The translations under genes and the position numbers were made by a program. A stretch of DNA of 64,000 nt, from contig VYZB01000076.1 in assembly GCA_013397455.1 (NCBI GenBank), positions 963,522 to 1,027,521 of the forward strand, read 5' to 3'. This DNA is from Crotophaga sulcirostris. Taxonomy: Eukaryota > Chordata > Aves > Cuculiformes > Crotophagidae. Position 1 is the first letter of the stretch. The number at the start of each line of letters is the position of its first letter. Shown here in pieces: positions 34,106 to 48,407 of the stretch. Under the pieces are notes generated by a model, which saw nothing but the letters and a program-made list of their open reading frames with translations, was not told the DNA's origin and ran no database searches.

Positions 34106-37100
34106 GGAGAGGAAGGAACAGTGTGTTTCCATTAGTGATGCAGCAATCTATCCAGCTGCTTGCTTTTTATGGAACAAAATCTGTGCATCAGTGAAAGCTA
34201 CATACATTAACAAATATATTTGTTTATCTTCATAGGTATAACAAGACTGTAGTATAAATGACTTCATAATCAACAACATATTTGGAATTGAGAGAGTGCA
34301 TCAGAGTGAGGAGTAGATCAAAGATGACATTTTAACCAGCAAGTTTCTTCTTTTTTTTTCAGTTTTATATTCAAATCATCTATAGCATTATTATTTTTTT
34401 CTTGTTGATTTCATAATTGTTGTTTTAGAGAAATAAATGCACTAAATAAATAAGTAAATGTGTAACTCTTGTACAAGTTAATACTACCTCTGGAGATGTA
34501 GACAAAAACAGTTCTTGGGCATTCCTGCAGTGGTGTTAAAAGAAAACCAAGCCATTGGGAGGTACAAAGTTGAGACAAAAGCTTAATTGCAGAGGCTGTC
34601 ATGACTTTGGGGGTTTGCCCTGAGAACGAAGAAGGTCTGGAGTGCTGCTTTGCAAGAACAGGGACCTCCGAGACGTGCCTGGGTAGCTCTGGAAATGTTA
34701 GCCAGAGCAGAGGATGTGTAAATCAGTGTTTTCAGAACTTTCCAGAATATGTTTCTGATTAAGCACAACAGTCAAGGGAGAGCCATGTCATGGGTCTTAT
34801 GATTTGTAAGTGCCTAAAGAATGGTTTCACCATGGTATTTAGAAATAGTGCTGGTGGGTCTGTGTAGAGATGTAACTCCTAGGTTTCTGAAGAAGGCTGA
34901 TAACAACATCATCATCAGAGGGTGTGGGCTGACAAGTGACCTGCCCACGTTTTCAAATCATAGCCGAGGCAGATTGTCACACAGCAAGAAGGCAGGACAT
35001 GGACAACAAAATTATGCCAGTCTCATGATAGTAGGTAATTAAAGTTCCTTGTCTCTATCTTGCCTATATCTAATCTTACAGTATCCCTTAGCTCTGTGTC
35101 TTGCAGCATGTTGAGATGGTACCTTTCTGACTATGGCCACTTGGGCAGAAACAAGAATGGGTTTCAAGCCTCTTTATTCCGTAAGCGTAAGTGCTTTACT
35201 TCAGGCAAGTATAGTCTCCATTCAAAGCAGGTCTTAAATAAAGTTTATTTAACTGTAGTGAGGACCGAAACCAAAAATTTTGATTTTTTTTCTGTTTTAG
35301 GTTGATGGGTACAGAAAGTTACAGTAAAAATATGTCTCATATGATCCACAGAGATGAAGTCAGTTTTCCATTTCTTTAGTGCTATGTTCTCCCCTTTGCA
35401 TAGGATAGAGTGTGTATGTGTAGTCTAACTTCTCTTCTCCCTGGGGCCAAACAAGTGACATTCTCCTGAAGAGATTTTCTTTGTGATTCTGGAAAATCGC
35501 TTTCTTCTCTTCAGCTGTTCCGTCTTGTTACATGGACACATATATCCTGGAAACACTTGAAAATTTCTGATTTTCCTCTGCTCCTTCTCCTGTAATCAGT
35601 TGCTGCCAGCCACTTCTATAAGTGTGTATTGGCTTGTTGTCAATTTGCCCAGCTTAATCTATGTAAATACATATAAATGCTTTTATCTCTACTCACTTTC
35701 CCTTCCCACTTAATTTCTTCTGAGTTTCTCTGCATCTGCTCTGATTTTTGCTGCGCGCAGCTCTGTTCCCAAGTTTTGAATAGAAACGTGTACTTATCCT
35801 GTACATCTTCGCTGCTACCTGATACCTGCAAATTCCATATGCCTTTCAAGCAGTGCCTGTTCCGTTCATTTGCCCTGGTAGAGGGGTTTTAGATCTTTTT
35901 TAGGAATCACGATCAAACCCCTTTGTCAAGCAGAGAAGTCCTGCTAGATTGATTTTCCCTTGTTCTCTGTGGAGATGAGGACCACAACAACATCATACTC
36001 AAACAGGAAATATGGTCTGACTACATGTGCAGCAATCACAGTCCTTGCTTCCTATCTGTGAGTAACACACTCCCAGCTCCCCAGGCCAAAAGGCAAAGGC
36101 TCTGTTTCTGTCCAGAAAAGTCCAGGCTGTGGGCTAGCAGAGGTGGGGCAGCTGGAGAGAATGGTGATCCCAAGTTAGGATCTAGGGTAAGTTTCTAGTT
36201 ATTATTTACTCTTCTTTTGCTTAGTTTCCCATCTGTTAGTCTGTCATATGATGCTCCACAAATGTCATTTGTTCACAGTCCTTCTCACTGGTGTTAGTTG
36301 TATAAAAACACCTGAAGCCAGGGCCCCCTTCTCTGAAACCTTCTTCCTTCTCAGCCCCAAATCCCTGGCAGAACGGTAGAAATAGGAGACTTTCCTTCTC
36401 TGTCTGTATAGCTAATGAATACTCTGTCCCAAACAAACCCTATTCAAGGGGCTGCTTTGTGTTGCTGCTCTGAAACTACTTCATATTGTCTTGGACTTAG
36501 AGTGTGTCCTCATGATATTATTGAGGAATGGACAGTGAAAAGCACTGGTTAGAACAAAGCAAAATGAAAACCTGCTGAAGCCAGCAAGAAAGAAAAAAGA
36601 ATTCATCTATGCCTTGACTCTTGCCTCATTGAAAGAGGCAACTGTGTGCTTTCTGCTCAACGTTTATGTTTTATGTAGACTAATGGCATGAGTGTAATTA
36701 ATATATTTTCTGATAGTCAATGATGGAGGAACTGAAGCCTCAAGCTCAAGGTGGGGTTTTTTTGGGGGGGTGTGTGTGAAACTGCAAATTATTTTTTATA
36801 ATCTGATCTGCATAGATTGGCTTAATCTCTATTGATTTTTTTGTACGGATCTACACAATAAAAGACACTTCCTCAGGGACTAACTTTACATCACCTTGTA
36901 TAGTCATACATCTCCATAGAAATGGCTCTTATCAGGGAAAGTGTTATGCAAATGAAAAATAGAGGGATGCCAGACAGCTGCTCAGAAGGTCCGAGTGTGT
37001 CTTTACTCATAATACTGAAGTAATGGGCAGAAATTAGGTATGGCAGGCAGAGACATTTGCTGTATTACTCTCATGAACCTTTTTTGTCATTTATAATGGA

Positions 37101-40100
37101 CTTTTTGGTGTATTGGCTTCTCGCTAATATGGTTATATGTCAGAATATATAATAATAATATGCTGTATACCATATATTGTGGACTATATTGTAGCATTCA
37201 TTATAGAAGAAAAGAATTTTTATATAGAACAATAGTGTCAGAGATGGCTTCAGACCTTAAAGCATCTTTAAGGGACTGATTTAGTGTGTTTTTTCTTTCT
37301 GGATGTATGCGTATATTAAAACAAAGATGGCTCAAAGGTGGTTATGATTCTATTTTTGATCAAAACTAGGTTTCCTTTGATATGCTGTTGTAATGCTGTA
37401 GTTTCAAGCAGGTATAAAAATGTTGTCATTTTAAAGACAGATGTTAGAGAACCAAAATTGGAGTTTATTTTCCACTAAGAGGAAATGCGTACTAATTTCT
37501 CGGTCATTCAGAGATGAACTGATGATGGAAGGAGAGCAGGAAGGACATGGATAATCACTTGGTTATTGGAAAGGACCTATTATGCAGACCAAAAACTCTG
37601 GAATATAGAAGACAAGTCTAACAGTATCAGCAGTGTCCGAAAATGTGTGCTTTGTTATGCCCTTTTAAAAATTAAAAACTTTCCAGGAACACTTAATGTC
37701 TACTCCTGCCCTTGGGGGCAGTAGGGTTCTCCTTTGCAGTTCCCTTGCACAACTTCCTTCAGGTCTTTTTTTGAGACTTAACCTGGATCTTCTGGCACCA
37801 GAAGTATAAGCTCACTGAGTTGCTGTAGGAACAATTACATCAGCAGGTTACAGTGCTGAGCTCTTGCACCAATTCATCTGCCGGCAATGGAAAGCTTGTC
37901 CATTATCTTTCTATTTTAGGATTGTCCAGGATGTCTTTTTTGAGAATGTAGTTTTTGATTTTGATCTGAGAATATTTTCTGAGCAGTTCAATGTGGTTTT
38001 AAAATTGAATTGTTTTCAGTCAAGCCCTTTGCCAAAGGGAAATCTTTTCCCTTTGCTCTCTGCTGTTTTGGGAGCAATTTCAGTGCAAGCAAGGTGTACC
38101 ATGGGCAGAAGTTGTCCTTTCCGCAGAGTGCCGTTTAGTAGATGTTTGCTGGCTGCTGGATGGACTATAGAGATCTAAGTCCAGACATGCAGATGATATG
38201 GAATTAGAGCTGGTTTTCAGTGTTTTTCTCATCCTACTATTTTGGCTTAATGCAACTTTAATGAATGTTTAAGAAAGACAACTTCTTTTATATGTGGAAA
38301 TTATAATAAAACTTAGATTAAAGGTTTTGGAGGAAGATGGAGGAGTGTTTTGGCAGATATTGTAGCATAATGAGACTTCACAGACTGATTATGTCCCATG
38401 CTCTGTTCTCAAGGCACAAATTATTTAACAAAAATAACAATCCTTGCACAGATTTTTTTTTTTAGATTGACCTGTTAATAAAAATTTCATAATATGTTAC
38501 TAGATTCAGGCATAATTTTGTATTTACAGAGGCTGTGAAAATCCATATTTACCTTTTGTTTTCAAGATGGATGATTTAAAATAGAAAGCTAGCGTGTTTG
38601 CTCTGGCAGTAAGAAATGCAAAAAGCCATGTAATGTTTGACAATTAAGAGAGTACTGTCACAAAAGTAAGCAATAATAATTTGAAATGCAATAGGAAATG
38701 TGATGATCCAAGGCATTACCCTCTTCTTGTAGAAAGACCGATGATCCTGAATAGGAAACCATGTAAAAAGAATCTTTGTATGAAGGAATTTGTTCCACAT
38801 AACCATATTTTACTTTTCCCCTGACAAGTTCTTTGAAGATGCCTATTTTAGTGGCTGTTGAAAATCTATTGAAGATCTGGAAGATTATCAGCATTAAGAA
38901 ACTTGCCTCCTCTATACTTTTGCAGGATTGTCAAATACAATCTTAATTTGCCACAGGCATTGTATGTTTATTAAAAGTGACATTTTCCCATTTCCCTCCA
39001 AAGCAGATGGCTCGTATGTGCAATGAAAACTAAGTTAGAGAACGAAGACTCTATTTAATGCCTTAATGCTCCTCAGTTGCAATTTTTCTGAATTTTCTTA
39101 AAGTGAATACCTGAAACAGATTCTTCCAGTTGCTACCTGTGGGGCATAAGTTTTTAATTGAAGCATTTACAACATGAACTGTCCCCATAATTCTTGGGTA
39201 ACTAGTTTTCAGATTAAGCACTTCATCTGTGTGCACATGTGTAGGGATATATGTGAACGTATACATACACATGCTTACAAACTTCCCACATGCTTCACAC
39301 TGGTTTTTGCCCCCAAAAGCCACATTTGCTAACTGTAGAATGGGTTAAGTTTATGTTATAGCCTTTTTCTGTCTTATATTATTAAGTCCAGATGTAATGT
39401 ATATTAAGCTTGATAATTTTATCCTGGACATTGGCTTTACAAATTTAATTTAATACAGATAGGCTTTTTTGAGCCACACTACATAAAGTCTTATGCATGC
39501 ACAAGAGGAATTAGTGAGATTAGAGTCTTGTGAGCACTCTGCAGGGGATTCAACATACAGCAATAATTTGGGTCACAATGTTTTATAAAGTCAATGTTAG
39601 TAAGAATTTTTAGCATGAATTTAAGCTGATGCACCATTCCAACAAGCAAAACTTTTTCGACTTTTGACCCAGTAAGTATCACTGGCAGATCATAAATGTT
39701 TGGTTAACACCCACTTCTGGAAAATCCATTCATCTGTCTGGGAAGAGTTTGCCAAAAGTGCATATAGCCAGATTAGCCTCTTACATGGATGGCTAAGTGT
39801 AAACAAGAGACTTAATGGTAGCCTGTAAGTCATGCATCAGAGCTAAGAGGTTCAAATACAAGACCTTAATGCCTTTGCCTCTTTCCTAACCAATCTCACG
39901 TTGCACGTGCATCAGTTGCGTCTGTCTGAGCAATGTTAGGAGTACTGATAATTAGTTTTTTCTTTGGATATATTCACGTGAATAACCACAAAATTGATCA
40001 GAAAGTTTAATTTCTTTTTAAAACTGTGAGTAGTGCATTAGCTCTTTGCAGAATCAAGAACTCGCTCTTTTGGTTTTCATACATTCATTTTGAATGCTTT

Positions 40101-43100
40101 ATTTGCTTCAAAAGGATTAATCTTAATAGCTTTAAAAATGAAAGCCTAAAACTAGCAGGAATTGTTGGCTTAGGACCTACAACAGGGAATTAGTGGCTTC
40201 CCACTCACCACTAATGAGTGGATTTTTTTTAAGCTCTGTTTATTTATGAACACTGTTGAATACAAATTCTTTTTAAACAAGTTATTTTAGGGAACCTGCT
40301 CTGCTTGACTTATAAAAATATTCAACCACTATATTAACAACATGCCATTTGCCCACATGTCAGCGTAACTTTGCCTCACATTAAAAAAAAAACCAGCATT
40401 GTACTTAAAAAGATATCTAGAGTATTAGTAACTACAGACTTCTGAAAAGCTGCCTCCAAAACTGAATCTTTTCTTAGCATAAGGTACTTTTTGGGCAACC
40501 TGAGATACAAGAACATACTGTCATGCACTGTCATTCTGTATTTGATACACTACACAAAGATTCCAGGAAATTCTTATTTAAGGTGATCAGTAAAGTGATT
40601 TGCTGATATTGAAGACCACATGCCTTATAAATATTTGGCGGGAAAAAAAGATTCAGTTACTTGGGATAGTGTAAGTGTTCCTTTGTAAAAGCTTCATCTA
40701 ATTCACCAGTGTTATTCCTTTTTCCTACTAGCAAAAATAAAAGAACTTTGAACAGAGTAAAATCAGAGTAGTAGTGGAGTGAATCAGATCCTGTATTTTA
40801 ATATATGAGGACAGAAGTAACAATATTTTTGTTTCTTGGCTTTTGGGAATTCACCAGTAACACTTCTGCTATAAGATTTTCTTCCAGATTTCCTATTTGA
40901 ATCCACAATGTGTAAGACAAAACTATTTAGCCAAGCTTAAGAGATTTTTTTTGTTCTTCCACAGTCTCAGGTTTTGTTTTAAAATTTTATTTTTCATCGC
41001 TGTTATGAAATTAAATTTTATTTTTCTCATGATGTTTTCATCTTCTTTATGCTTTTCCCCTCTTCCTTTTTTTTCTGCTTTTATGTTTTTGATCGTGATT
41101 TCTCTTCCACCATTTTCAGTCTTGTGCTGTAACACTGGTGTGTGCTGTTTTTGATGTGCAGCATGCTCTGATGAGCGTTTCTGGGTAGCTCTGGTCAGCG
41201 CAGACACTCCAGGCTAACATAGGAATGAGAGAAGCCACGTTGAGTTGTGGGTGCACTTGGTTAAGCTGAACCCCAAGCAACCAGCCATTTTGCTTGCCTC
41301 TTTTATTGACACGCTTTGGTGATGAGTTGGAATTCTTAAATAAGGGCTTGCCTGCATCTTCTTTTTTTCCATACCTAACAATCCTGAAAAACAAATTACT
41401 TTTCGCTGGGAAGCAGAACTGCACAGCTCTGGCCATCTGCTGCTGCTTAGCAGGGGAGCGATTCTGGTGCTGGAATAGCATACCAGAAAGGTCAACTAGT
41501 TTTAGCTGCTCAAATTACTCGATTGACAGGTTGACCTGTAATTGTCTTCTTCCGCTGTAACAAATTAAAACTCAGTTACACTGGGTAATGATTTGCTCCA
41601 TTATCTGTAAGATAATTTACTGTATTCTCATTCTGTACCAGAATTGCCCATCAGATTAACTTGGGGAAAAAATTACACTGTGATAAAATGTAACATTAAG
41701 TGGATGGTACTTCAGCTCCTGCATCATCCAAGTGAATATCTCATTTTACATTTCTGAAGTGATGCATACAATAAAAACGTGTCCCAGTTGGTGTTTTTGC
41801 TAAAATATCTGTACATATGCACACATGGAAAGCTGATCGTTGTTTGGCAGTGGCAAAGGTGTATCTTCAGAAAATAAGGCTTCACTTCATTACAGAAGGT
41901 CTAGACAGTAATTATGTATGTAACATATTAGTTATGCATTATATATTTACTACATAAACATTTTTTAAAGTTTTAGTTAGTGCATGGTACCAAAAAGTAT
42001 TGAAAGGTGTTGCTGCCTGACAAAGAAGAAAATGCCAAAGTTGTCATTGAAATAATTTAGGTTAAAATTCCAATATCTGAAAAACAAATATAAAGAAATG
42101 TATGGAAAAGGAACTGTTTACACATAAAATACAATTGTGTGAATATCTGCAAATGTAATACCGATGTTTTTTCCTTGTTTATCCCTTGGCCATTTCTATC
42201 TGAACTGCTTGTGCATCAGACTCCATCATTATGTCTGGTGGTTTTAGATCTTTCTGTGATTTCAGCAGTGAAGCACTTTATTGGCAAAATTAAAAAATAA
42301 AAAACAAAAAAACTTGAATTGAGTTGTTTTCTGCATCCATGGTGATGATGCTCGTTAAGGCAGGGAACCCCCATTCCATCGCAACAACTTACCCAGTTCT
42401 GAGACACTGGTTACACACAGAATCTGCTCCATCTCCTAGTACCACTTTTCACCCAGATTTTTGGGCAGACCTGGGCTTCTCATAGAACAGTCAGCTCTCT
42501 CAAGGTTCCTTTTTTGAATCTCAAATGCCATGATGTTGGAAAGAGAAAAAACAGTATAGAAGTTATAAGACAGTGTCCATCAAGTGTGGATTTGGTTTCT
42601 TTCAGATCCTTTCAAATACTGACCTTGCAGGATCTCCCAAGATGAGCAGATTCTTTCCTTCTTCTCCTTCAAAAGACCATTTCTGTGTATATTATTAACT
42701 CTCCTTCAGTTGTACTATGACATGAAGGCCCCTGAATACCCTGGACCCTCATGTAATTCATTGAGGGGTTAAGAAATCTGGGAAGGAAGCAGCCAATTCA
42801 GGAATAGCGGAGGAGATGATAGATTTTAGCCAGAGAGGGTTCTGAAATATATGTTCTTCAACCTTTAGTGCCGGTGGCATGAAGGTTTTTGTTTTATACT
42901 TACGTTGTATACCTTTGTTTCAGGGGATAGCATGGTGGTAATATATGGGAAAATGATGAAACTTTTCCCTGCATGTACTTCTTATTTTTTTCTAGCCTTT
43001 TTTATCAATAGCGAACATATACTGTTTGGATTTATGCTAGTGGGTTGTTTAGTTGTTTTTTAAAAATCTGAATAGCAGATAGATGGCAAAGCCACACTGC

Positions 43101-43390
43101 GACTGGAATGAAATATCATCCGTCTCTCCCCCCCCCACACCTTTAAAAAGAAGAATGAAAATTAAAGCAGCTCAGGGAAGAAAAGGCAAATGAGAACTGG
43201 CTTTAAGTGTGTGAGTAGACCTGCTTATGTAAATCTCTGAATCAATCTTAATAGAAAGTACTACCATTGAAAGCTATAAATATATTTTAATTCTTTCTGA
43301 ATAAGGATCAATGTGAGTGGGTGTATAACTCCAGTTCCAGTTCAGAACACTTTTATTCCATTTTAATTTCAAACAGAGTTATTAAAATTC
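34106..43390. other. Non-coding stretch, probably intronic
   Basis: AT-rich sequence with no recognised exon or repeat. An open segment at 36,085-36,186 sits between a fair acceptor and a GTAAGT donor, but its translation resembles nothing known. Long frames near 37.9 and 41.2 kb are likewise unassigned and probably chance. Confidence 0.5.
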
Positions 43391-43518
43391 CAGGTCAGGT
43401 TGGATGGGGCTATAAGCAACCTGACCTAGTTGAAGATGTCCCTGCTCATTGCAGGGGGGTTGGACTGAATGACCTTTAAAGGTCCCTTCCAACCCAAACT
43501 ATTCTATGATTCTGTGAT
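43391..43518 (+). mobile_element. CR1 LINE 3' end, sense
   Basis: A short CR1 copy made of the very 3' end only: 'gcaggggggttggactgaat', then 'gacctttaaaggtcccttcc', then 'actattctatgattctgtga'. The low divergence and standard 3' terminus show a typical 5'-truncated avian CR1 insertion. Confidence 0.92.
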
Positions 43519-43900
43519 AGTGCTCACATTTCAAAGTACATCTTTAGGGTTGGTCCAAGGTAATGTACATTTATATTTCAAGTGTAGCTACCAGTCAAGC
43601 TCTGTAGCACTTTTTATGGATTTAAGTATTATTCTCTCTGGTCCCTTCCTTCCTTGTTCATTAAATGCAAGTTCCAAACAAAAGTTGAACTGACTACAGC
43701 AAAACAGGTAAACTGGCAGATATGTACAAGAAATACTAAAAAATTTTAAAGTAGAAATATGTTAGGAGACATTTTCACCAGCTTTCTTAACATATTTGTA
43801 ATATATGTTAATTTGCAAATAGGTATTTGTAGTATACTGTTAGGTAGGAGTCTGTTTTAAATTTTGATGGTATGGGCTTTGACCCTTATACCATGTGTAT

Positions 43901-44392
43901 AGAGTCATGAGAACCATAGGCATGTTGGTTAGAAGGCACCTCTGGAGGTCATTTAGTTTAACTTCCTGCTCCAAGTAGCTTTTTGCCGACATTACAGTGG
44001 GTCAGCCATGGCTCAATTACCCAAACCTCAAAAGCCTTCAGGATGGAGACTCCACAGCCTCACCGGGCCAGCTGCCCTGATGTTGCTCTAGTGAAAATGT
44101 TATTCTTGATGTGCACTGAATCTCCTAGGCTGCAGTTGGTACCTATTGCCCACTGTTATGTTATCTTCCAGGACTGCTGTGTTTACAGCACCTTCTTAAG
44201 TGCTGTTATGTTGACACTCAGACTGCTGTCCTGCAAATTAAACAAGCCTAGCTCCCTCAACCTCTCCATGCTGGGCTGTGTGCTCTAGGCTGCTGACCAT
44301 CCTGGTAACTGGACTTTTGCTGGAGATCCAAAGCTAGACAGAGTATTCAAGGTACAGTGCCAAACCAAAGAGAATATTATCTTCCTTCTTAT
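43901..44392 (-). mobile_element. CR1 LINE 3' fragment, antisense
   Basis: The given strand runs 'ggcacctctggaggtcattt', 'gatggagactccacagcctc', 'aacaagcctagctccctcaa' and 'acagagtattcaaggtacag', which is the antisense order of CR1 from its 3' UTR back into the end of the reverse-transcriptase frame. It lies only about 380 bases from the sense CR1 end, so the two form an inverted pair. It is more diverged than its neighbour. Confidence 0.87.
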
Positions 44393-46093
44393 AGTCTAAT
44401 TACATCCAATTACTTTACAAGATAACTGCATCATGTCATAGTGTTTGAGAAATGTTTGAGAAATGTGGTAAGGTATTTTCTAAAATGATGCTCTTCTTAC
44501 AAGTTCCACAGAAAATGTGATATGCTTTCAAGAAGTCTTGCCAGCATAAACAGTACTATGCAAATCTGAGAAATCAATGCATGAGTCTTATTGTAATTGT
44601 AAAAAATCACTTTAAGATGCAAGACCTATTTACCTCAGGCTTAAGATGAAGTTCAGACTTGATTAATTTGCAGAAGAAAGGCAACATGGAAGGTGATTGT
44701 GGGCTAGTTTCATCTTTGGCTTCTAGCCATGGACTCACAAGACGAATATCATACACGTTTCTTGTGTTGCTCTTTGCAGGCAGGACAGCACAGGGGAGAT
44801 CTGTGATACCTCTGTGTGTGCAGAACGCCTTCTGTCTCTTCCGAAAGAGAAGCTGCTAGTCTCCATAAAGATTTTGAGGATGATGTGTGGAATTTGCTTC
44901 ACTGCTACTTTTGAAATCCATTTTTAGTTGTCTAGTTAAATAGTGATATTGTTGAAAAAATGTATTTTTAAAGCAGAGATGATGAATTACTCAAAAAATA
45001 GTAACTGAGGAACCCATCTTAATTCCATACAGTACACATTGTAATTTTCATGGATATTAATGTTGTAGATTAATTTACAATTTTAGTTGCATCCTATCAC
45101 AAACTCCTGTAAGCCATGTGCAAGCTTCTATGTATAACCTGTATTTGAAAATCTGTTCTATAACTCCTTCTAATCTCTTGACTTTCTTTGTAGTCCTTCG
45201 TCCAGTTTGACATTTACAACAGATCTCATTTTAATAAAAAAGTGGAAATGTATTTCCTGTTTTGCTTGCTTTTTCTTTCAATTCAACTTTAAAGGATATT
45301 GGTTTTCTTTAGAAATGTATTCGATGTGAGCAACCAGATCAGAATTGATCTTTAAATGAAATATGACTTGACATAAAGAGGCAATGTCATATATATTTGT
45401 AATTACAAAACAGTTTAGGACTCACTGACCAAAGTACTTAAAGTTCTTTACATTGTGATGACAATCAAGGACCTGAAAAGAGTATTTTTTCATGTGGTCT
45501 CACTTTAATAACCCAAAGGATATTCCCACCCCAGAAATCTTGTTCTCTTGGTACAGAATGTATGATAACCGTGGCAGACTGCCAGTGTGGTAGAAAATCA
45601 AAAGCAATTAGTGTAAAAAAAAAAGTTTAACAGATTGACAGGTGCGTAAGGGTTTGTAAGTGTCCCGTTGGGACAGATTTAAAGGAAGTATTTGAAAGAG
45701 TGTATTTTTGTACATAGACTTTTTTTCTGGAACATAATGTGTAGAAGGATGAAGGTTTTTGTATGGAAGATGACAAATGGGCATAAAAAGCTGCTGTTGT
45801 TGACAGGGAGGAGGTAAGACTTGTTTAATTAACTGTATATGGACTTATTTGGGGAGGTATAAATTGTATTGATGTTAAAAAGGGGGAAGGGAAACCCCTC
45901 TGTTTTATATAGTAAATAAGGTAACATGAGTAGCAATAAGAACAGGAGTTGGCCAAAATCATAAAAAAATAACTAAACAAAAACAGTTTTGATGAATGGA
46001 GGGTAGGAAGAAAAGATTTACTTTAGACTTCCCCTCCTCCCCCCTCCCTGGATTCAGATCAAAAAGTAAAAATTTCAATTTTTTACAGGAAAA

Positions 46094-46137
46094 AATCTTC
46101 CCCCCCGTGCACAGAAAACGTGGTTTTCTGGAAGATT
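46094..46137. repeat. Two-part inverted repeat (stem-loop)
   Basis: The inner stem CAGAAAAC (46,112-46,119) and GTTTTCTG (46,123-46,130) pairs perfectly across a 3-base loop. An outer stem AATCTTC (46,094-46,100) and GAAGATT (46,131-46,137) extends it, with an 11-base C-rich bulge on the left arm only. Seen directly; any function is unknown. Confidence 0.7.
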
Positions 46138-47280
46138 AAAAGGGTTTTTTTTTTTAAATTACAGAAATTTTATTTATCTGACTATGTGACAGAACACTCT
46201 AGTCAATCTGATGTCCTACAAAATTCAATGTGATGTAAAATCTTACATAAGGAGAGAAGTAACTGAATGGCCAAGCAGAATTAAGAGATGCTTTAAGAAG
46301 AAGAGAAGACTGAGTTTAGAGTCAGTAGAAGAGAGTCTACTCAGAAGACTGAGTAGAACAAGCTGTTGGATAAGGAAAGGCTAGAAAGATGAAGAATTAA
46401 GAGTGGGAGAATTTCTGCATAAAGTGGAGAGTTGATAAAGAAAATCAACTATCTCTGTTTCACCGGCAGACTGAAAAAGCAGTATGCAAGAAGGGGACAG
46501 AATAAAACCTGACTGGGAGGCATGACTAATAGCATCTTTCATTTAGAGTGCTGAAGAGGTGTTGTTGGTTTTTTAAAATATTTATTTCCTTCTGTTAATT
46601 GGAAAGACTTGTTTGGGTGGTCTGCCCAGAGGGAGGGAGACAGCAAGAGGCAGGGAGCCTTTGGAGCAGCACGAACATCAAGGAGGCTGTGGGTGGGAGC
46701 AGGGACCACAGCACCAGTGGCAGAAGTGACTGAAAAAAAAGTCCTAGAGACAGAGGAGGCTGGGTACAGTTTGCTGCAGCTCAGAAAGTCACTGAGTTGG
46801 CCAAGAAGTGGGCTGTGAAGCAAGGACCGGCCTATGTTTGCTATTGAGAGAACAATGAAACAGAAGCAGACCCAGATGTTGTCTCTCAACTATCTTGATG
46901 ATTTCCAGTGACTGAAGGCATCTGTGTCAGGTTATTTCTTTCCAGAACATAACTACAATCAATATGTTGTATTAACAGTTCCAGCACTAGTCATGAAAAC
47001 AAAATCATTTAAATATGTAGTCAGAAAATTTTATCTACCATCCCTTTCTCTGCCATATACAATAACTGATGTTTTGAATGCTTGATAATAGATTCTACCT
47101 GGGATGTAGAAGTCCCTGTAGCTTTCAGACTAATCTTCTCTTTCCCCTGCTCTAAAAGACAGACAATGCAGCCCACTTAGATGGATTTGAAAACATCAGT
47201 AAAACAATTAATACAAAAAAGAAAATCTTCATATTCAGAGTACTGATGCTTCCAATGCAATAGCAGCTACTGCTATTTAA

Positions 47281-47328
47281 AATGTTTAACATTTTTAAAC
47301 ATTAAAACCACAAAATCTTTGTGGTTTT
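47281..47328. repeat. Two adjacent perfect hairpins
   Basis: The first hairpin has 9-base arms AATGTTTAA and TTAAACATT (47,281-47,303) with a 5-base loop. The second starts at the next base, with 11-base arms AAAACCACAAA and TTTGTGGTTTT (47,304-47,328) and a 3-base loop, and is followed by a T run. AT-rich DNA makes short hairpins often, but two perfect ones back to back are less usual. Confidence 0.7.
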
Positions 47329-48390
47329 TTTTTTAAATATTGCTGTCACAATTTATTCTTTGAAATCTCCATTTGACAAAAAGCCTTCTTTTTTATGATT
47401 GACTGTTTTTGGTGGCCACTAAAAGTGCCAATTTCTAACTAGCTGCTGGTGAAAACAAGTGATCGAAAAGAGGATGACTGAAAACAGTCAACAGATAATT
47501 TTTCCAGATTACATTTTTTTGGATGAAACAGAATCTTCACAGGAAGCCCGAGATGGGAAGTTCTTTTGAAATAATAGTCATAGTACCAGATTCATAGCTA
47601 ATTTTGAGATAAGGCACAATACCAATGCTTTATCCATCTCCTCAAACGTCCCAGAAGAGTTTGTAATGCTGTAAGTGAGGGTAACACGGCTTTTCAATTT
47701 AAGAGGCTACTCACATCTTTCAGCAAAGACTATTGTTATAGTGGTGCACTTGCAGACTGCATGTTAGCTAATGGACATACTTGCTTCATGCTCTGAAGCA
47801 CTGGCTCTGCAATTGCTCACATGGGGTTAGTCTGGTAAAGTACACAAAGCCCTTTGCTCAGCTCTCCCTCCACCAGGAATGAGAGCACAAGAGGACTGAG
47901 GGGAGAGCGCATCCTGCAACTCTTCCCACTGTAAAACGATGTGGATTAGATGGCAACGCATGGATTTTACAAAATCATTCCCTGCTTCTTCAGTGTTTCT
48001 TCATAGAAAAATATTTTCAGATGCATATTCCGTCACCCTAACTTTGGTCATCTAAAATTTTTCTGTTAATGAGATTCAAAGGGGAAGGGAGGGAAGATTA
48101 TGCCTGAAAGGTTTTAATTATAGTTAGTAGGGTTTTACGGGTTCTTTGAACTCATGGTATATTGTCTCCTTCCAAATGTACCAAAGCCAATTGAAAGCTA
48201 CATTTTTCTTGCAAAGTATCCTGGCCACTGCCTAAGGAAAATTATTGGCCTGAGTGGATCTTTGTGCTGACCCAGTGGCTCAGTTCTTATCAAGTTGCTG
48301 GTGTGAGCAACAGGGGAATATAGTTTACCAAGGCAGATGCGGCTTGTGGGGTTTTTTTTTGTTGCTGTTGTGTTGGTTTGGATTTTGTGG

Positions 48391-48407
48391 TGTGTGTGTG
48401 TGTGTGT
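48391..48407. repeat. (TG)n microsatellite
   Basis: A perfect TG tract of about eight units within a T/G-rich patch. Confidence 0.85.

Noticed and set aside
36085..36186. Open 34-codon segment between a fair acceptor and GTAAGT
   Set aside because: The translation has no recognisable motif and does not fit the receptor; such short exon-like segments are expected by chance in 64 kb.
37864..38178. Plus-strand frame of 104 codons
   Set aside because: Phe/Leu-rich chance frame in AT-rich DNA with no motif.
39063..39323. Minus-strand frame beginning with two Cys that suggest a zinc finger (CEACGK)
   Set aside because: Only one CxxC pair is present, with no matching His/Cys pair at the right spacing and no repeat of the unit.
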